From: Duganella qianjiadongensis | GTDB taxonomy: Bacteria > Pseudomonadota > Gammaproteobacteria > Burkholderiales > Burkholderiaceae_D | Direction: 5' to 3' | Assembly (NCBI RefSeq): GCF_009857915.1 | Contig: NZ_WWCM01000007.1 | Coordinates: forward strand, 204,912-268,911 | Length of the DNA: 64,000 nt | The notes under the pieces: generated by a model | Told to the model about the DNA's origin: nothing | What the model saw: the letters and a program-made list of their open reading frames with translations, nothing else | Database searches by the model: none | Program-made: the position numbers and the translations under genes | Shown here: positions 53,982-63,873 of the stretch, in pieces | How positions within the stretch are numbered: position 1 is the first letter of the stretch | Layout: each line of letters begins with the position of its first letter

Positions 53982-55123
53982 TTTGCGCTTACCAGTTTGG
54001 ACAGTAATTCTAGATAGCATTGTGCCGCTGCTTCCGGCGCGTGATGGGTTGCAAAATAGCGCTCTGCACGCGCGGCGAAGTCCGCGTGCAATGGCGCTTC
54101 GCTCATCAGGCGCTGCACCTGTTCGCGCAAGTCTTGATCATCAGCCGCAAGCGCATAGGGCGGCAGACCGTCCTGGCGCGATCCCGTATCGAACAATGCC
54201 ACTGTGGGGACTTTTCGCGCCCAGGCTTGCAGGAAAGTGTTAGGGAAGCCTTCATGATCAGAGGTGTTGACGAACAAGGCGGCTCTGTCGAAATACACGT
54301 CGGCATCAGCAAAAGGCAGGAAACCCATAAATTCCAGATTTGGAATAATTGCAGCTTCGCTGGCAATTTGCTGATAGTAGGCCAGCACTTCCGGCGAATC
54401 GCCCATGGCGCCACCTATCATGCGGAATTTCAGATGGGGCAGAGTGCGCGCCAATGCAAGAAAACGGTCCGGTCGTTTGACTTTGCGGATCATGCCTACC
54501 CATAAGATTTCGTCTGGCGTTGCGCTAGCCTGCTCCGGCGCCATATCTGCAGGACGTGCATAGCAACTGGGAATGAGCACTGCGTCGCGTTGATAATTGG
54601 TGCGCAACAATTCCTGCTGGCGCGGGTTCTGAACTACGACCGCATCCGCTTGACGTAGACCGCGCCGGAAGAGCCATTGATCACGCCGGTTATGGATGTT
54701 GGGCGGACCTGGTTCGAAGTCGAGATTCGATGCGCCCGCGTAGATTGCTGCCTTGCCATTCAGTCTGCACCAGCTCGTCATGAGGCCGGCATCGTTGCCT
54801 GAGCTGCGCTGATAGTAAATATCGGCGTTGGCGCGGCGCATGGCACTAAACAGACCGGTTGCACGTGGATGGAAAAAGCGCAGGCCACGTATGCCGTCGT
54901 CCGGGGCATAGGTGCGTAGCACGCGGATGCCATCTATCCATTCTTCCTCTGTCTGACCGTAGTCCATGCAGATAAATGTCACTTTGATTCCGGCTTTGAC
55001 CAGCGCGCGCGCGATCATTACCTGCTGAACCTGTGCCCCTCCTAGCTCACGCGAATCGCGGCGGCCGGCCAGAACGGGATAAGCGGTTAATGCCAGCATG
55101 CACAAGTGAATTGGCTGGTTCAT
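53978..55123 (-). CDS. Glycosyltransferase family 4 protein (A)
   Basis: The 381-residue GT-B protein starts IHLCMLALTAYPVLAGRRDSRELGGAQVQQVMIARAL, with the glycine-rich loop GGAQVQ. The C-terminal donor domain has LWVGMIRKVKRPDRFL and NTSDHEGFPNTFLQAW with an EX7-type motif. It probably adds a sugar to a lipid-linked oligosaccharide on the cytoplasmic face. It overlaps both neighbours by 4 bp. Confidence 0.85.
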   Translation of the reverse strand: MNQPIHLCMLALTAYPVLAGRRDSRELGGAQVQQVMIARALVKAGIKVTFICMDYGQTEEEWIDGIRVLRTYAPDDGIRGLRFFHPRATGLFSAMRRANADIYYQRSSGNDAGLMTSWCRLNGKAAIYAGASNLDFEPGPPNIHNRRDQWLFRRGLRQADAVVVQNPRQQELLRTNYQRDAVLIPSCYARPADMAPEQASATPDEILWVGMIRKVKRPDRFLALARTLPHLKFRMIGGAMGDSPEVLAYYQQIASEAAIIPNLEFMGFLPFADADVYFDRAALFVNTSDHEGFPNTFLQAWARKVPTVALFDTGSRQDGLPPYALAADDQDLREQVQRLMSEAPLHADFAARAERYFATHHAPEAAAQCYLELLSKLVSAK

Positions 55124-56328
55124 GCGGTGAGTCCTGTATTTTTCGGAATGTAAAGCTCGTACACAGCCTCCAGTGCATCAACCGCGCATTCGATACTCGC
55201 GTGTTGGCTAACCCAGTCTTTCTGGATCTGTGCGAGTTCCCTGTCTTCTGCTGCGCGCAGTATCGCTGCAGCCATCATTTGGCCATTGCGCTCGGCGACA
55301 ACTTGCCAAGCCAAGGGCAAGATAAGTTGAATGTCGGAGTAGGTGGTGCTAACCACCGGCACACCGGCAGTCATTGCTTCCAAGACGACATTAGGGAAAC
55401 CTTCTCGGCTAGAGGTAGAGAAGAACACATCCGATTGTGCCATCAGTTCGATAACCTGTTTGCTGTTCCCTAGTCGGTGAACGTTCTGTTGTTGGGGTAG
55501 GGTGGCAAACGCCGCTTCGACCTGTTCGGCATAGCTATCTACTTCTGCTGCACCTCCTGAGGCGTAGGACATGAACTGATAAATCGGGGCGCCGACAAAG
55601 ACGACATGCCAGGGCGTGTCTTTCTGTTGCATCAGTACGCGGGTGGTTTCGATTGCCAGCAGGAGATCTTTTTCCGGTTTGACAGTGCCTACGAAGCAGG
55701 CCACTTTGGCCTGTTCAGGAATGCCCAATGTCGCTCGCATGCCGGTCGCGGCCGCAGCACGGCGCTGAACTTCGCGGACATCAATTCCGTTCCATGTGAC
55801 GTGTATATGATTTTTCAGACCGGGATACATTTGTCTGGCCAGGGCTGCTCCTGCCCAAGAATTAGCGACTACCGCGTCGCTAAGCCAGCGCGTCGCCAGA
55901 TGTGCTGCTATTTGTGCGCGGCGCAAGGTATAGTCGCTACTGCGCTCGGCGCTGAGTACGGGAATGCCATTTCCCAGACCAGCAAGGCGGGCATACAAGT
56001 TGCCGTCAAATAGGTAGCCATGCAGCAAGTCCGGTTTCCATTCATGCACGGCGCGACGCAGGCGCCCCAACAGCGGTAGATCAAATCTGCTATTGCGGCT
56101 ATCTTCCCACAAGGTGACACCGGCAGCGCGAACTTCATCTACACGATCCTTTTCCTTGGAAAGCAGATAGATCGCAACGTCGTGACCACGTGCCGTCAAG
56201 CCTTTCGCTGTGACGATGATTTGCGTTTCAGCTCCGCCAAATCCCAGCGACGGACAAATAATCATGATGCGTTTTCGGGTGCCAGCTGGTTTTATTGGCC
56301 GCGGCAAAATAGTCGGGGTGGCAGTCAT
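55120..56328 (-). CDS. Glycosyltransferase family 4 protein (B)
   Basis: The 402-residue GT-B protein has CPSLGFGGAETQIIVTAKGL at the N-terminus, and VGTVKPEKDLLLAIE and STSSREGFPNVVLEAMTAGVPVVSTTYSD (EX7E) in the donor domain. It begins 3 bp after the flippase stop and overlaps the next glycosyltransferase by 4 bp, so the four genes form one minus-strand operon. Confidence 0.87.
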   Translation of the reverse strand: MTATPTILPRPIKPAGTRKRIMIICPSLGFGGAETQIIVTAKGLTARGHDVAIYLLSKEKDRVDEVRAAGVTLWEDSRNSRFDLPLLGRLRRAVHEWKPDLLHGYLFDGNLYARLAGLGNGIPVLSAERSSDYTLRRAQIAAHLATRWLSDAVVANSWAGAALARQMYPGLKNHIHVTWNGIDVREVQRRAAAATGMRATLGIPEQAKVACFVGTVKPEKDLLLAIETTRVLMQQKDTPWHVVFVGAPIYQFMSYASGGAAEVDSYAEQVEAAFATLPQQQNVHRLGNSKQVIELMAQSDVFFSTSSREGFPNVVLEAMTAGVPVVSTTYSDIQLILPLAWQVVAERNGQMMAAAILRAAEDRELAQIQKDWVSQHASIECAVDALEAVYELYIPKNTGLTA

Positions 56329-56331
56329 GGC

Positions 56332-57789
56332 TTAGTGTGAAGAAATGGCGGAGGTGTTCAGTAAAGTGTGGGGTAACCATCCCTGCTTGCGCGCAATTAA
56401 ATAATAGGGCAGGGGCAGTATTGCTCCCAGTGCCAGCATGGCGGGCAATGGAGGTAAAACCGAAGGTCGCAATTCGTACGCCAGACGTCCCAGTCCAGCT
56501 AAGCCCCAGGTCACTGCCATCATGGTCAATAGCGTGGCCCAGGCTTGCAGGCTACGAACAGGTATATTCAAGGATTTACTCAGTTGCCGGATCAGTAGGC
56601 TGCGCTCGATAAAGGCGACGAGCACGCCACCAGCCGCAGCACCCGCCAGTCCAAAAGCATAGGCAGTAATGACGCTAATAGCGAGCGACAGCAATAAGAG
56701 TGGAGTGCTTATACGTGCCGAATAGTGCATCTGGCCAGCGAGCAGAATTATACTGTTGAGTTCGACGATCTGAAGCAGCCAGCTCACCATTAGCACCCGC
56801 ATGACTGGCGTTGCGCCCACGTATTGCGCGGTATAGACAGTTGTGTAGATAGGCTCGCCAAAACACCAGATAAAGGCAAGTAGTGGTAAAGCAAAGAATG
56901 CGACAACGAGATTGGCGCGGTTGTTGGTGTCGATGATTGCGTCCCAGTCGCCGGCGGCGTGCTGTTTACTCATGGTCGGCATCAGGGTGCTAGACACTGC
57001 ACGTCGCATTAAGAGGACGAGCGAGCCAAAAACGGCACCCAGCGAAAAGATGGCAAACTGGACAGTTCCGAATATTGCAGCTGCAATCCATTGATCCGCC
57101 TGTCGGCGTATGGATACCATGAGCGACGAAAGTCCGATAGGCCAAGCGAGTTTGATTTGCGCCATCCAGTAGCCTCGGTCCGGAATGATGCGGCCGAAGC
57201 CGTGTTGTCGCCGCGCATAGATCAAGATCATGCCTAGACGCATTAATGCTGAGAGTGATAACGCGTAGAATACCGAATCGAGTTGTTCATAGTGAATCGC
57301 CGCGGCACTGGCAAGGATGCAGCGCAGTAGCGCCAGCACAATGATTGCGCGTGCTTGCCAATCGCCGCGCTCGTCCGCTACTGGCAGATAGTCTAGCAAT
57401 CCGCCACTGACCCAGATTCCGGTAAAAACCCCGGCTAGCAGCGCCATGTCGCGAAACTCGGGTGTAGGGCCGAAGCAGGCAATGCTAGCGATAACAAAGG
57501 TGGTTGATAGGGTACCTATCAAAAGCATGTACCAGACACCCACCGCAGCGTGGGCCTGACGTTCCTCGCCCTGCGTGCGTGGAAGGAAGTAGGCCAGGGT
57601 GTTGGGCATGCCCATCGGTGCCATAGAGGCCAGTCCTGCCGCGATTAACCAGACGAGTCGGTAATCGCCGAAGGCAGCTTGCGTCAGATGACGTACAAGC
57701 AGCATAGGCAGAACAACTTGCAGGCCAACTTCTATGACCTGAGACAAACCCAACCATAGGGAACGGCGTCCAACCCCCATTAGCAGCAC
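56332..57789 (-). CDS. Polysaccharide flippase (Wzx/MATE-type)
   Basis: The 485-residue protein has 12-14 hydrophobic helices and the Polysacc_synt start GRRSLWLGLSQVIEVGLQVVLPMLLVRHLTQAAFGDYRLVW. It would flip lipid-linked glycan units to the periplasm. It is the first gene of the operon with two GT4 enzymes and a propeller protein. Confidence 0.83.
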   Translation of the reverse strand: MLLMGVGRRSLWLGLSQVIEVGLQVVLPMLLVRHLTQAAFGDYRLVWLIAAGLASMAPMGMPNTLAYFLPRTQGEERQAHAAVGVWYMLLIGTLSTTFVIASIACFGPTPEFRDMALLAGVFTGIWVSGGLLDYLPVADERGDWQARAIIVLALLRCILASAAAIHYEQLDSVFYALSLSALMRLGMILIYARRQHGFGRIIPDRGYWMAQIKLAWPIGLSSLMVSIRRQADQWIAAAIFGTVQFAIFSLGAVFGSLVLLMRRAVSSTLMPTMSKQHAAGDWDAIIDTNNRANLVVAFFALPLLAFIWCFGEPIYTTVYTAQYVGATPVMRVLMVSWLLQIVELNSIILLAGQMHYSARISTPLLLLSLAISVITAYAFGLAGAAAGGVLVAFIERSLLIRQLSKSLNIPVRSLQAWATLLTMMAVTWGLAGLGRLAYELRPSVLPPLPAMLALGAILPLPYYLIARKQGWLPHTLLNTSAISSH

Positions 57790-58198
57790 CTTGGTATGTT
57801 AGTAATAGAGGCGAGTTTTGTTAAGAGGTAATGACGCGCTGGCATTGGGAATGTTGAATTCTTTGGCTAGGATGAACAAGGAGGTTCAGGAAAGCAAAGT
57901 ATTGTACATCATGCATGCGTTGTTAGCGGATGTTTAAGGTGTTGAAGTTTTTCATACAGGATACATTAATGTGTTTTCGATAATTGATGTATGAGAGTGA
58001 TAGGGGTATCCTACCGACCAATATCTACATCATAGGAAATGATTTCTTTACGGAAATAAGGATTTCCGCTATCGTGGTCAATGAAGTGTTGCTGTCATTC
58101 CTGCCAGGCGTTTCTGGGAAAGCTTGATACAACTTCAGTCCGGGTAGCAGTGTCTATGTAGCGGCCATCACCCGAAAATTTGCAACAAGGAGTGAATC
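57790..58198. other. Divergent promoter region between flippase and lyase genes
   Basis: A 409-bp AT-rich stretch without a credible ORF. It contains a hairpin or operator CGGAAAT / ATTTCCG (58051-58068, loop AAGG), and AAGGAG before the lyase ATG. It should carry promoters for both divergent transcripts. Confidence 0.5.
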
Positions 58199-60541
58199 AT
58201 GTTGAAACGTACGCTGGGCGGGCTAGCCGCCCCTATGCTGGCAGGGCTGGCTGTGCAGATTTCTACCGCCTATGCCGGGCCTATTAATAGTCCGCTGGCC
58301 TGTATGCCGGCCAGTGCCAATGAATGGCCCCAGACCTCGCCATATAATCGTGCATTGCAGCCAATGGATTGCGCTGTAATTGATCACGATCCCCCTGTCT
58401 TGGCGTGGTCGAATGTTAAAGGTGCGACCGGTTACGAGATTCAATTAAGCAAAGCCACGGATGCGACGTTTGGTTCGTCCACTGTTATTTCGACTATTCC
58501 CACCACGACGCCTTGGTATTACCCCCCTTCCAAGCTGGGTGCGGGCAATTTTATTTGGAAAGTACGCACCAAAGGTGCTACTGCTTGGGGCCCGGCACGG
58601 CGCTTTCAGATTGCCAGTTCCGCGCGCGACTTTACGGTACCGCCTGTAGCGACCGCCTTGAAAACCGCTTCATCTCTGGCTCACCCGCGTGCTCAGCCTA
58701 CGGGCGCTGAGCGGGCTAGCTGGCTAGCGGATTTGACCACTGGCGCACGCGCTACCAACTTGTCTGAATTGCGTCGGCGCGTAGATGGAAAAGTTGGCGA
58801 AGCGATGCCTGTCGACCCTTCGTCCGCAGTCCAGGTTTCCGGTTATTCGACGGCTACCATTGCTAACGCCAACCTTGCGTTTATGAATCAGATGACAAAA
58901 TTGTCTGAAGCGGCGCGCGAGGCGGCATTTATGGCGATGATGGAGCGCAAGTCTACGGTAATTGCCGACGCCAAGCGGCGCATACTCTTCTTGGCCGGAT
59001 TGGATCCCAATGGCGCGACCAGTTTCGCGCAGGAGCCGCTGGGTGCGACGCGGGTTGTGTGGACTATCGCTTATGGCTATGACTGGCTCTATAACGATTT
59101 CACGGCCTCTGAGCGCGCATCTATACAGGCGTCGATCAAGGGCCGCATGGTACTACTCATGGCATCGCTGACCGATACGACGGAAGGTGTCGCAGCTAAG
59201 CCTTTGAACTCGATTGCAGTGGACACCTTGCAAAATGCTCTGACGGTGGCATCGCTTACTGTGGGTGATATTCCCGAAGCTACGACATGGTTCAATGCGA
59301 CTTATCCTTTGTTCCCGCAGTGGCTGAGTCCTTTCGGTGGAGATGATGGCGGATTTGCCAGTGGAACCAACTATCTGATTTGGCAGCTCGAGTCCCAGGA
59401 GAACTGGGATGCGTTGCGCTGGACGACTGGTGTCGACGTAATGGCGAAATCTTGGACCCATAACTTAGGCCGTGCTCTGGTGTACTTCTACCCTCCGGGT
59501 AGTCCGTTTGGGATGTTTGGCGATGGTGCTGGCGAAGATAACAGTGAGCCGAATGGCCGTTTGTTCCGTCCGTACGCGGCGCGTGCCGGTGATCCCTTGT
59601 ACAGCTGGTACAACGGGCAATCGATCGCGGGCGATTATTCCCGTCTGCAGGCGATATTGGCGCCGCCATTGGTGAAGCAAGCCGCGTTGCCGGCCAACAC
59701 GCCGAATGCAATCTGGCTTCCTTCGGTAGGCTGGGCTGCAATGCATAGCAGTCTTGCTGACCGCGCGCGTACTTCTGTCTATTTTAAGAGCAGTGGATAC
59801 GGTTCCTATAACCACTCCCATGCGGATCAAAACACCTTTGCAATAAATAGCCAAGGTGCCGCTTTGCTAGTTGAAACCGGGCTATATGACTACTACGGTT
59901 CCTATAATTTCATCAACTGGTCGAAGACGACTGCCGCTCATAACGGGATTACTTATGAAGGTGGTAAAGGTCAGGGGCAGGATACCAACGGCAAAGGCGA
60001 TGTCAACGCGACCGGTGTGGTGAGCAGTTTCCGCAGTGATGGTGTGGTCGACGTCGTCAGCGGTGATGCCAGCAAGGCTTATAGTGCCAGCGTCGTACCG
60101 AACAGTCCGGTTACCAAGGCATTGCGCACGCTGGTATATATCCGCCCTTCGACCGTACTGGTATTCGACACTCTGGCGGCGACAACCCCCGTGAGCTGGG
60201 AGTGGAACGTCCATGGACAGGTTGCGCCATCGAGCTACGATAACAGCCATTTCACCATACGTAATGGCACTGCAACTGCTTGTGGGCAAATTAATAATAC
60301 CGGTGCAATGACGCTGACCTCGATTGCTGCGCCTACCAATGCGGCAGCAGCGGGGCAGTGGCACGGGCGTTATGCGCTAAATAGTAAAGTTGCCAATACC
60401 AGCTATGCAGCAGTGATTAGTACGGATTGTACGAAGTCCTTGCCGTCGGCAGTGCAGAACACAGATGGTAGTTGGACCGTCAAAGGTTCCGGATGGACAG
60501 TGACCTATGCAAATGGGCTTGCAACCTACACCAAGAACTAA
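58199..60541 (+). CDS. Heparinase II/III family polysaccharide lyase, secreted
   Basis: The 780-residue protein has a signal peptide (about 1-26, cleaved after AYA), a fibronectin-like domain (about 60-140), an alpha/alpha toroid (about 170-520) and the heparinase II/III beta domain with YNHSHADQNTFAINSQGAALLVETGLYDYYG, holding the catalytic His/Tyr region. Such lyases cleave uronic-acid-containing polysaccharides. Next to a synthesis operon it may trim or degrade the polymer made there. Confidence 0.82.
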   Translation: MLKRTLGGLAAPMLAGLAVQISTAYAGPINSPLACMPASANEWPQTSPYNRALQPMDCAVIDHDPPVLAWSNVKGATGYEIQLSKATDATFGSSTVISTIPTTTPWYYPPSKLGAGNFIWKVRTKGATAWGPARRFQIASSARDFTVPPVATALKTASSLAHPRAQPTGAERASWLADLTTGARATNLSELRRRVDGKVGEAMPVDPSSAVQVSGYSTATIANANLAFMNQMTKLSEAAREAAFMAMMERKSTVIADAKRRILFLAGLDPNGATSFAQEPLGATRVVWTIAYGYDWLYNDFTASERASIQASIKGRMVLLMASLTDTTEGVAAKPLNSIAVDTLQNALTVASLTVGDIPEATTWFNATYPLFPQWLSPFGGDDGGFASGTNYLIWQLESQENWDALRWTTGVDVMAKSWTHNLGRALVYFYPPGSPFGMFGDGAGEDNSEPNGRLFRPYAARAGDPLYSWYNGQSIAGDYSRLQAILAPPLVKQAALPANTPNAIWLPSVGWAAMHSSLADRARTSVYFKSSGYGSYNHSHADQNTFAINSQGAALLVETGLYDYYGSYNFINWSKTTAAHNGITYEGGKGQGQDTNGKGDVNATGVVSSFRSDGVVDVVSGDASKAYSASVVPNSPVTKALRTLVYIRPSTVLVFDTLAATTPVSWEWNVHGQVAPSSYDNSHFTIRNGTATACGQINNTGAMTLTSIAAPTNAAAAGQWHGRYALNSKVANTSYAAVISTDCTKSLPSAVQNTDGSWTVKGSGWTVTYANGLATYTKN

Positions 60542-60559
60542 GTCGTCCTAAATAAAAAA

Positions 60560-60590
60560 AACCTGCAAGGTAAAACTTGCAGGTTTTTTT
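60560..60590. terminator. Bidirectional terminator between convergent genes
   Basis: AACCTGCAAG / CTTGCAGGTT with loop GTAAAA, flanked by an A-run and a T-run. Confidence 0.9.
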
Positions 60591-60606
60591 TGCGCTTGTC
60601 GATGTC

Positions 60607-62685
60607 TCAAGGCGTGGCTTTGCGCAGTGCGGGCGCAAGGTAGGCTGCCCCGTATATGCTGAATTTGGGGCGCATATGCACACTGTCGGTATAGATCGGA
60701 TCGCCATTAGCGTCGACTACCGGACATAGCTGATTTCTGCAGAGCGTGTCCGTTGGTTCGATGATGTTGACTTTGCTTTCCCGGGCAATTGTTAATAATT
60801 TTTGTCGAGCCACATTATTTCTCTGCTCAAAAACGCTTAGATTGAAAGGCGGTATCGACTTGCGGACATGCATTTCGCCGAAGCGTGATCCTTCAATCAT
60901 GGATCGTGGATCAAATGCCGAACTCGCCGGTGGTGGCATCAGGAAGTAGACCCGTTTGCCGAGTGCTATAAGTTTTACCAATGAACTACGAATTTGGTCG
61001 TACGCTAGTTGTTGCGCGGTCGGTTGAGGGAAACTGTAGCCATCAATGGTCATTTCATCATAAGTCGAATTGAAGTAGCCGTACCACGACGCCCCGATCA
61101 CGACCGTGTCAATTTCTGTAGATTCTGCAAGGGCGAGCCCGTTATCTATGGTCTTCGTGCAGTGCAGGAATTTTAATTGAGGCAGGCGCACCACTTTTTG
61201 AATCGGCGGGCATCCGCCTGCCGTGGCAAAAATAATCTTGGCCCGGCTTTCCGGTTCGGCCTGAAGGAATGTGGTGGCGTACAAGCCATATTGTTCGACT
61301 ACCGAATCGCCGAGGAATATCGTCGTTCCTTTTCCTGATCCACTGAGCTGCTGGAAGTGTGAACCCTGAAAATTCAATGGACTCATCTGGCTTGTGGGGA
61401 ACTGGGAATCGTTCAGAGCTTTCAAATAATGGTCAACTGCAGTGTCTTTCTGGCGCGGCGAAATATAGCCAAGGTAAGATGCGCCGCTTATCAAGGTCAG
61501 GATCATCATTGCAGAAATTAATATACCGGCAACCTTTCCTCTGGCATTAATGCGCTGGATTGGGCGTTCGATCAGCAGGAAGGTCGCAATAGCCAGGATG
61601 AGTGAGGACACGATCATGACTAATTTGAGCGTGGCAGTCGGGCGCTCGCCGCCAATAATGTAGGCATACGAAAGCAGTGGCCAATGCCAGAGGTAGAGCG
61701 GATAGCTAATTAAGCCTAGCCAGACCATTAGTTTGGAACTTAAGGCGATGCGTCCTATCCACGTATTGCTTCCTGCTTGTAGCACGAGCGCGGTGCCGAT
61801 GACTGGGGCTACCGCCCACCAACCGGGAAAGGGAGTCTGCTCCGTAATGCTCATTGCGGTTATCGCGATCAGAGTCAATCCGAGCAGGGTGCAGAATTCT
61901 GCAAGCGGCTTGCTGAATTTTTGCAAGTATTGTTTGGGACTACAGGCACATAGTCCCCCAATGGCTAATTCCCAGAAGCGGCTTAAGGGAGAAAAGTAGG
62001 CAGCGGTGGGTGTGTGTGATGTAGCGTAAATGCAATAAATGAATGAGGCCAGCAACGTTAATGCGATAACTTTTTGAAGGGAGAGTCGCCACTTTGTAAG
62101 TGCCCATAGCAAAATTGGCCAAACGATATAAAACTGTTCCTCCACCCCAAGCGACCAGAGATGCAGAAGGGGCTTGGTCGTACTTTCCGCGTCGAAATAG
62201 CCGGTCTCACTCCAGAATGTCAGATTTGCGATAAACGCCGCGCCAGAAGCACTATGTTTGCCTAGTGCGACAAATTCTGTCCGCAGCATGACATACCAGC
62301 CAAAGCAAAGCGTCGCAACCAAGACGATCAGGAGGGCTGGAAAAATGCGCCGGACTCGGCGCGAGTAGAAGTTAAGAATGCTGTACGTGCCATGCTGCAG
62401 ATCGCTGACAAGTATGGACGTGATCAAAAAGCCTGAAATTACAAAAAAAATATCGACGCCTATAAAGCCGCCACGTATCCAGTGTGGCCAAGCGTGAAAG
62501 AGAACAACCAGAAATACCGCTATTGTCCGCATGCCATCTATATCTGGGCGATATGGAATGTGACGCTTTGGGCTTTGAGCGGCATCGCGATGTGCACGCT
62601 CCGGAATAATTGGAGGGGATGATGGGAGCACGATGATTGAAAAGTTGGCAATAGCGGAAGTTGCCATGTTATCAGTACTTCTCAA
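60607..62685 (-). CDS. Acyltransferase 3 with C-terminal SGNH domain (OafA/YrhL type)
   Basis: The 692-residue protein has ten or so membrane helices starting RPDIDGMRTIAVFLVVLFHAWPHWIRGGFIGVDIFFVISGFLI (acyltransferase 3), then a periplasmic SGNH domain with TTIFLGDSVVEQYG as Ser block and DSVHMRPKFS as the Asp-x-x-His block. These proteins O-acetylate surface polysaccharides or LPS. It is a single gene convergent with the lyase. Confidence 0.87.
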   Translation of the reverse strand: MRSTDNMATSAIANFSIIVLPSSPPIIPERAHRDAAQSPKRHIPYRPDIDGMRTIAVFLVVLFHAWPHWIRGGFIGVDIFFVISGFLITSILVSDLQHGTYSILNFYSRRVRRIFPALLIVLVATLCFGWYVMLRTEFVALGKHSASGAAFIANLTFWSETGYFDAESTTKPLLHLWSLGVEEQFYIVWPILLWALTKWRLSLQKVIALTLLASFIYCIYATSHTPTAAYFSPLSRFWELAIGGLCACSPKQYLQKFSKPLAEFCTLLGLTLIAITAMSITEQTPFPGWWAVAPVIGTALVLQAGSNTWIGRIALSSKLMVWLGLISYPLYLWHWPLLSYAYIIGGERPTATLKLVMIVSSLILAIATFLLIERPIQRINARGKVAGILISAMMILTLISGASYLGYISPRQKDTAVDHYLKALNDSQFPTSQMSPLNFQGSHFQQLSGSGKGTTIFLGDSVVEQYGLYATTFLQAEPESRAKIIFATAGGCPPIQKVVRLPQLKFLHCTKTIDNGLALAESTEIDTVVIGASWYGYFNSTYDEMTIDGYSFPQPTAQQLAYDQIRSSLVKLIALGKRVYFLMPPPASSAFDPRSMIEGSRFGEMHVRKSIPPFNLSVFEQRNNVARQKLLTIARESKVNIIEPTDTLCRNQLCPVVDANGDPIYTDSVHMRPKFSIYGAAYLAPALRKATP

Positions 62686-62917
62686 GGCTGGTAAAGCATT
62701 TCGAATCGTATTGGCCTAGGGTAATGTGTGTTGCGAACCAAATAAGCTGCAGCTGTTTTGTCCCGGTAATCTGGTCGGCTAGGATTTAGCTTGAAGGGGC
62801 GAAGTAGTAGGAATTGTGGCGAGCGTTACAGAGTATCCCGCACATCAATACTCTGCAACGCTGGGTTGAAAAATCATAATGCGGCACAAGCCGCATCAAA
62901 ACTAAGCTCAGTTGGTA

Positions 62918-63873
62918 CTAAGCGTTTCCACGCAATTGTTGGAGCTTACTTTGAAACCACCGATCTGCGGTGAACAAGATAGTTTTGTGCGTCAAAACCT
63001 TCTTCTCGACCAGGTGCCAGGATCCCACCGCAAACAACAATGCGAGCGGAACGGATAGAACTAAGTTTCCCCACCAGGTATGGGCAAATGGGAATAGATA
63101 GACCATCGATTGCTGGATGGGATATCCATATAAAAATAGTCCGTACGAGTAGTCACCCGTTTCCAATAGGTGTGATTTTGGAGGATTACGCAATCCTAGG
63201 AAGACCGTTAAGTATGTGACAGGAATTGTCATTAAATAGCCAGCTTGTGGTGAGTTCAAGCATAGCAGTGAAATGATAAGTGCTAATAAAGCAACCAGAA
63301 GGTTGAGTCGTATGATGTCCCGGAATTGATAGAATGCAACTCCAACGCAAAAGCTGAGTAATAAAATCCGATCATTGTATGCGCCATCGCCTCGCGAAAG
63401 AATTTGCCATTCGCTGTAGGCGAACAATGCTATGAAAGCTGCCAGCATCCATTTACGGTTACGGTGTACGCCAAGCACGCCGAGCACGGTAAGAGTAATG
63501 TAGCATTCCAACTCGACCGGAATTGTCCAGAGTTGTCCATTTACCTTATGGGATGGATTGGTTTCAAAGACGCCGGGTAAGTTGAAATGAATAATACCCA
63601 GTATATTCTGGAAATACTGATGTAATACAGGGCTGCTGAAGTAATCCCCTAATGACAATGTTGTCAAGATTGGGCCGAGCAGCAGAGCGCAGACTAGGGT
63701 ATCGGTTGCTAATGCAGGAAAGATACGGAATACGCGGAGTCCAAGAAAGACCCCGATGCTTTTGGATCGCTCAAGGCTGCCCGCAACGAGAAAGCCGCTC
63801 AAAGCGAAGAACATAGGAAGTATCAGGTACCAGGCTCGTCCAGCTCCATGATGAGTTACGCTCTCTTGGAAGC
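62918..63873 (-). pseudogene. Acyltransferase 3 family gene, 5' end removed by an IS element
   Basis: The readable part (from about 63873 in frame; first Met 63814) begins SVTHHGAGRAWYLILPMFFALSGFLVAG. Family members have 40 or more residues before this, including the first membrane helix with the conserved Arg/His region; here the frame runs into the IS end and a stop at 63883-63881. The remaining eight or nine helices are intact. Translation from Met63814 would give 298 residues without the catalytic N-terminus. Confidence 0.72.
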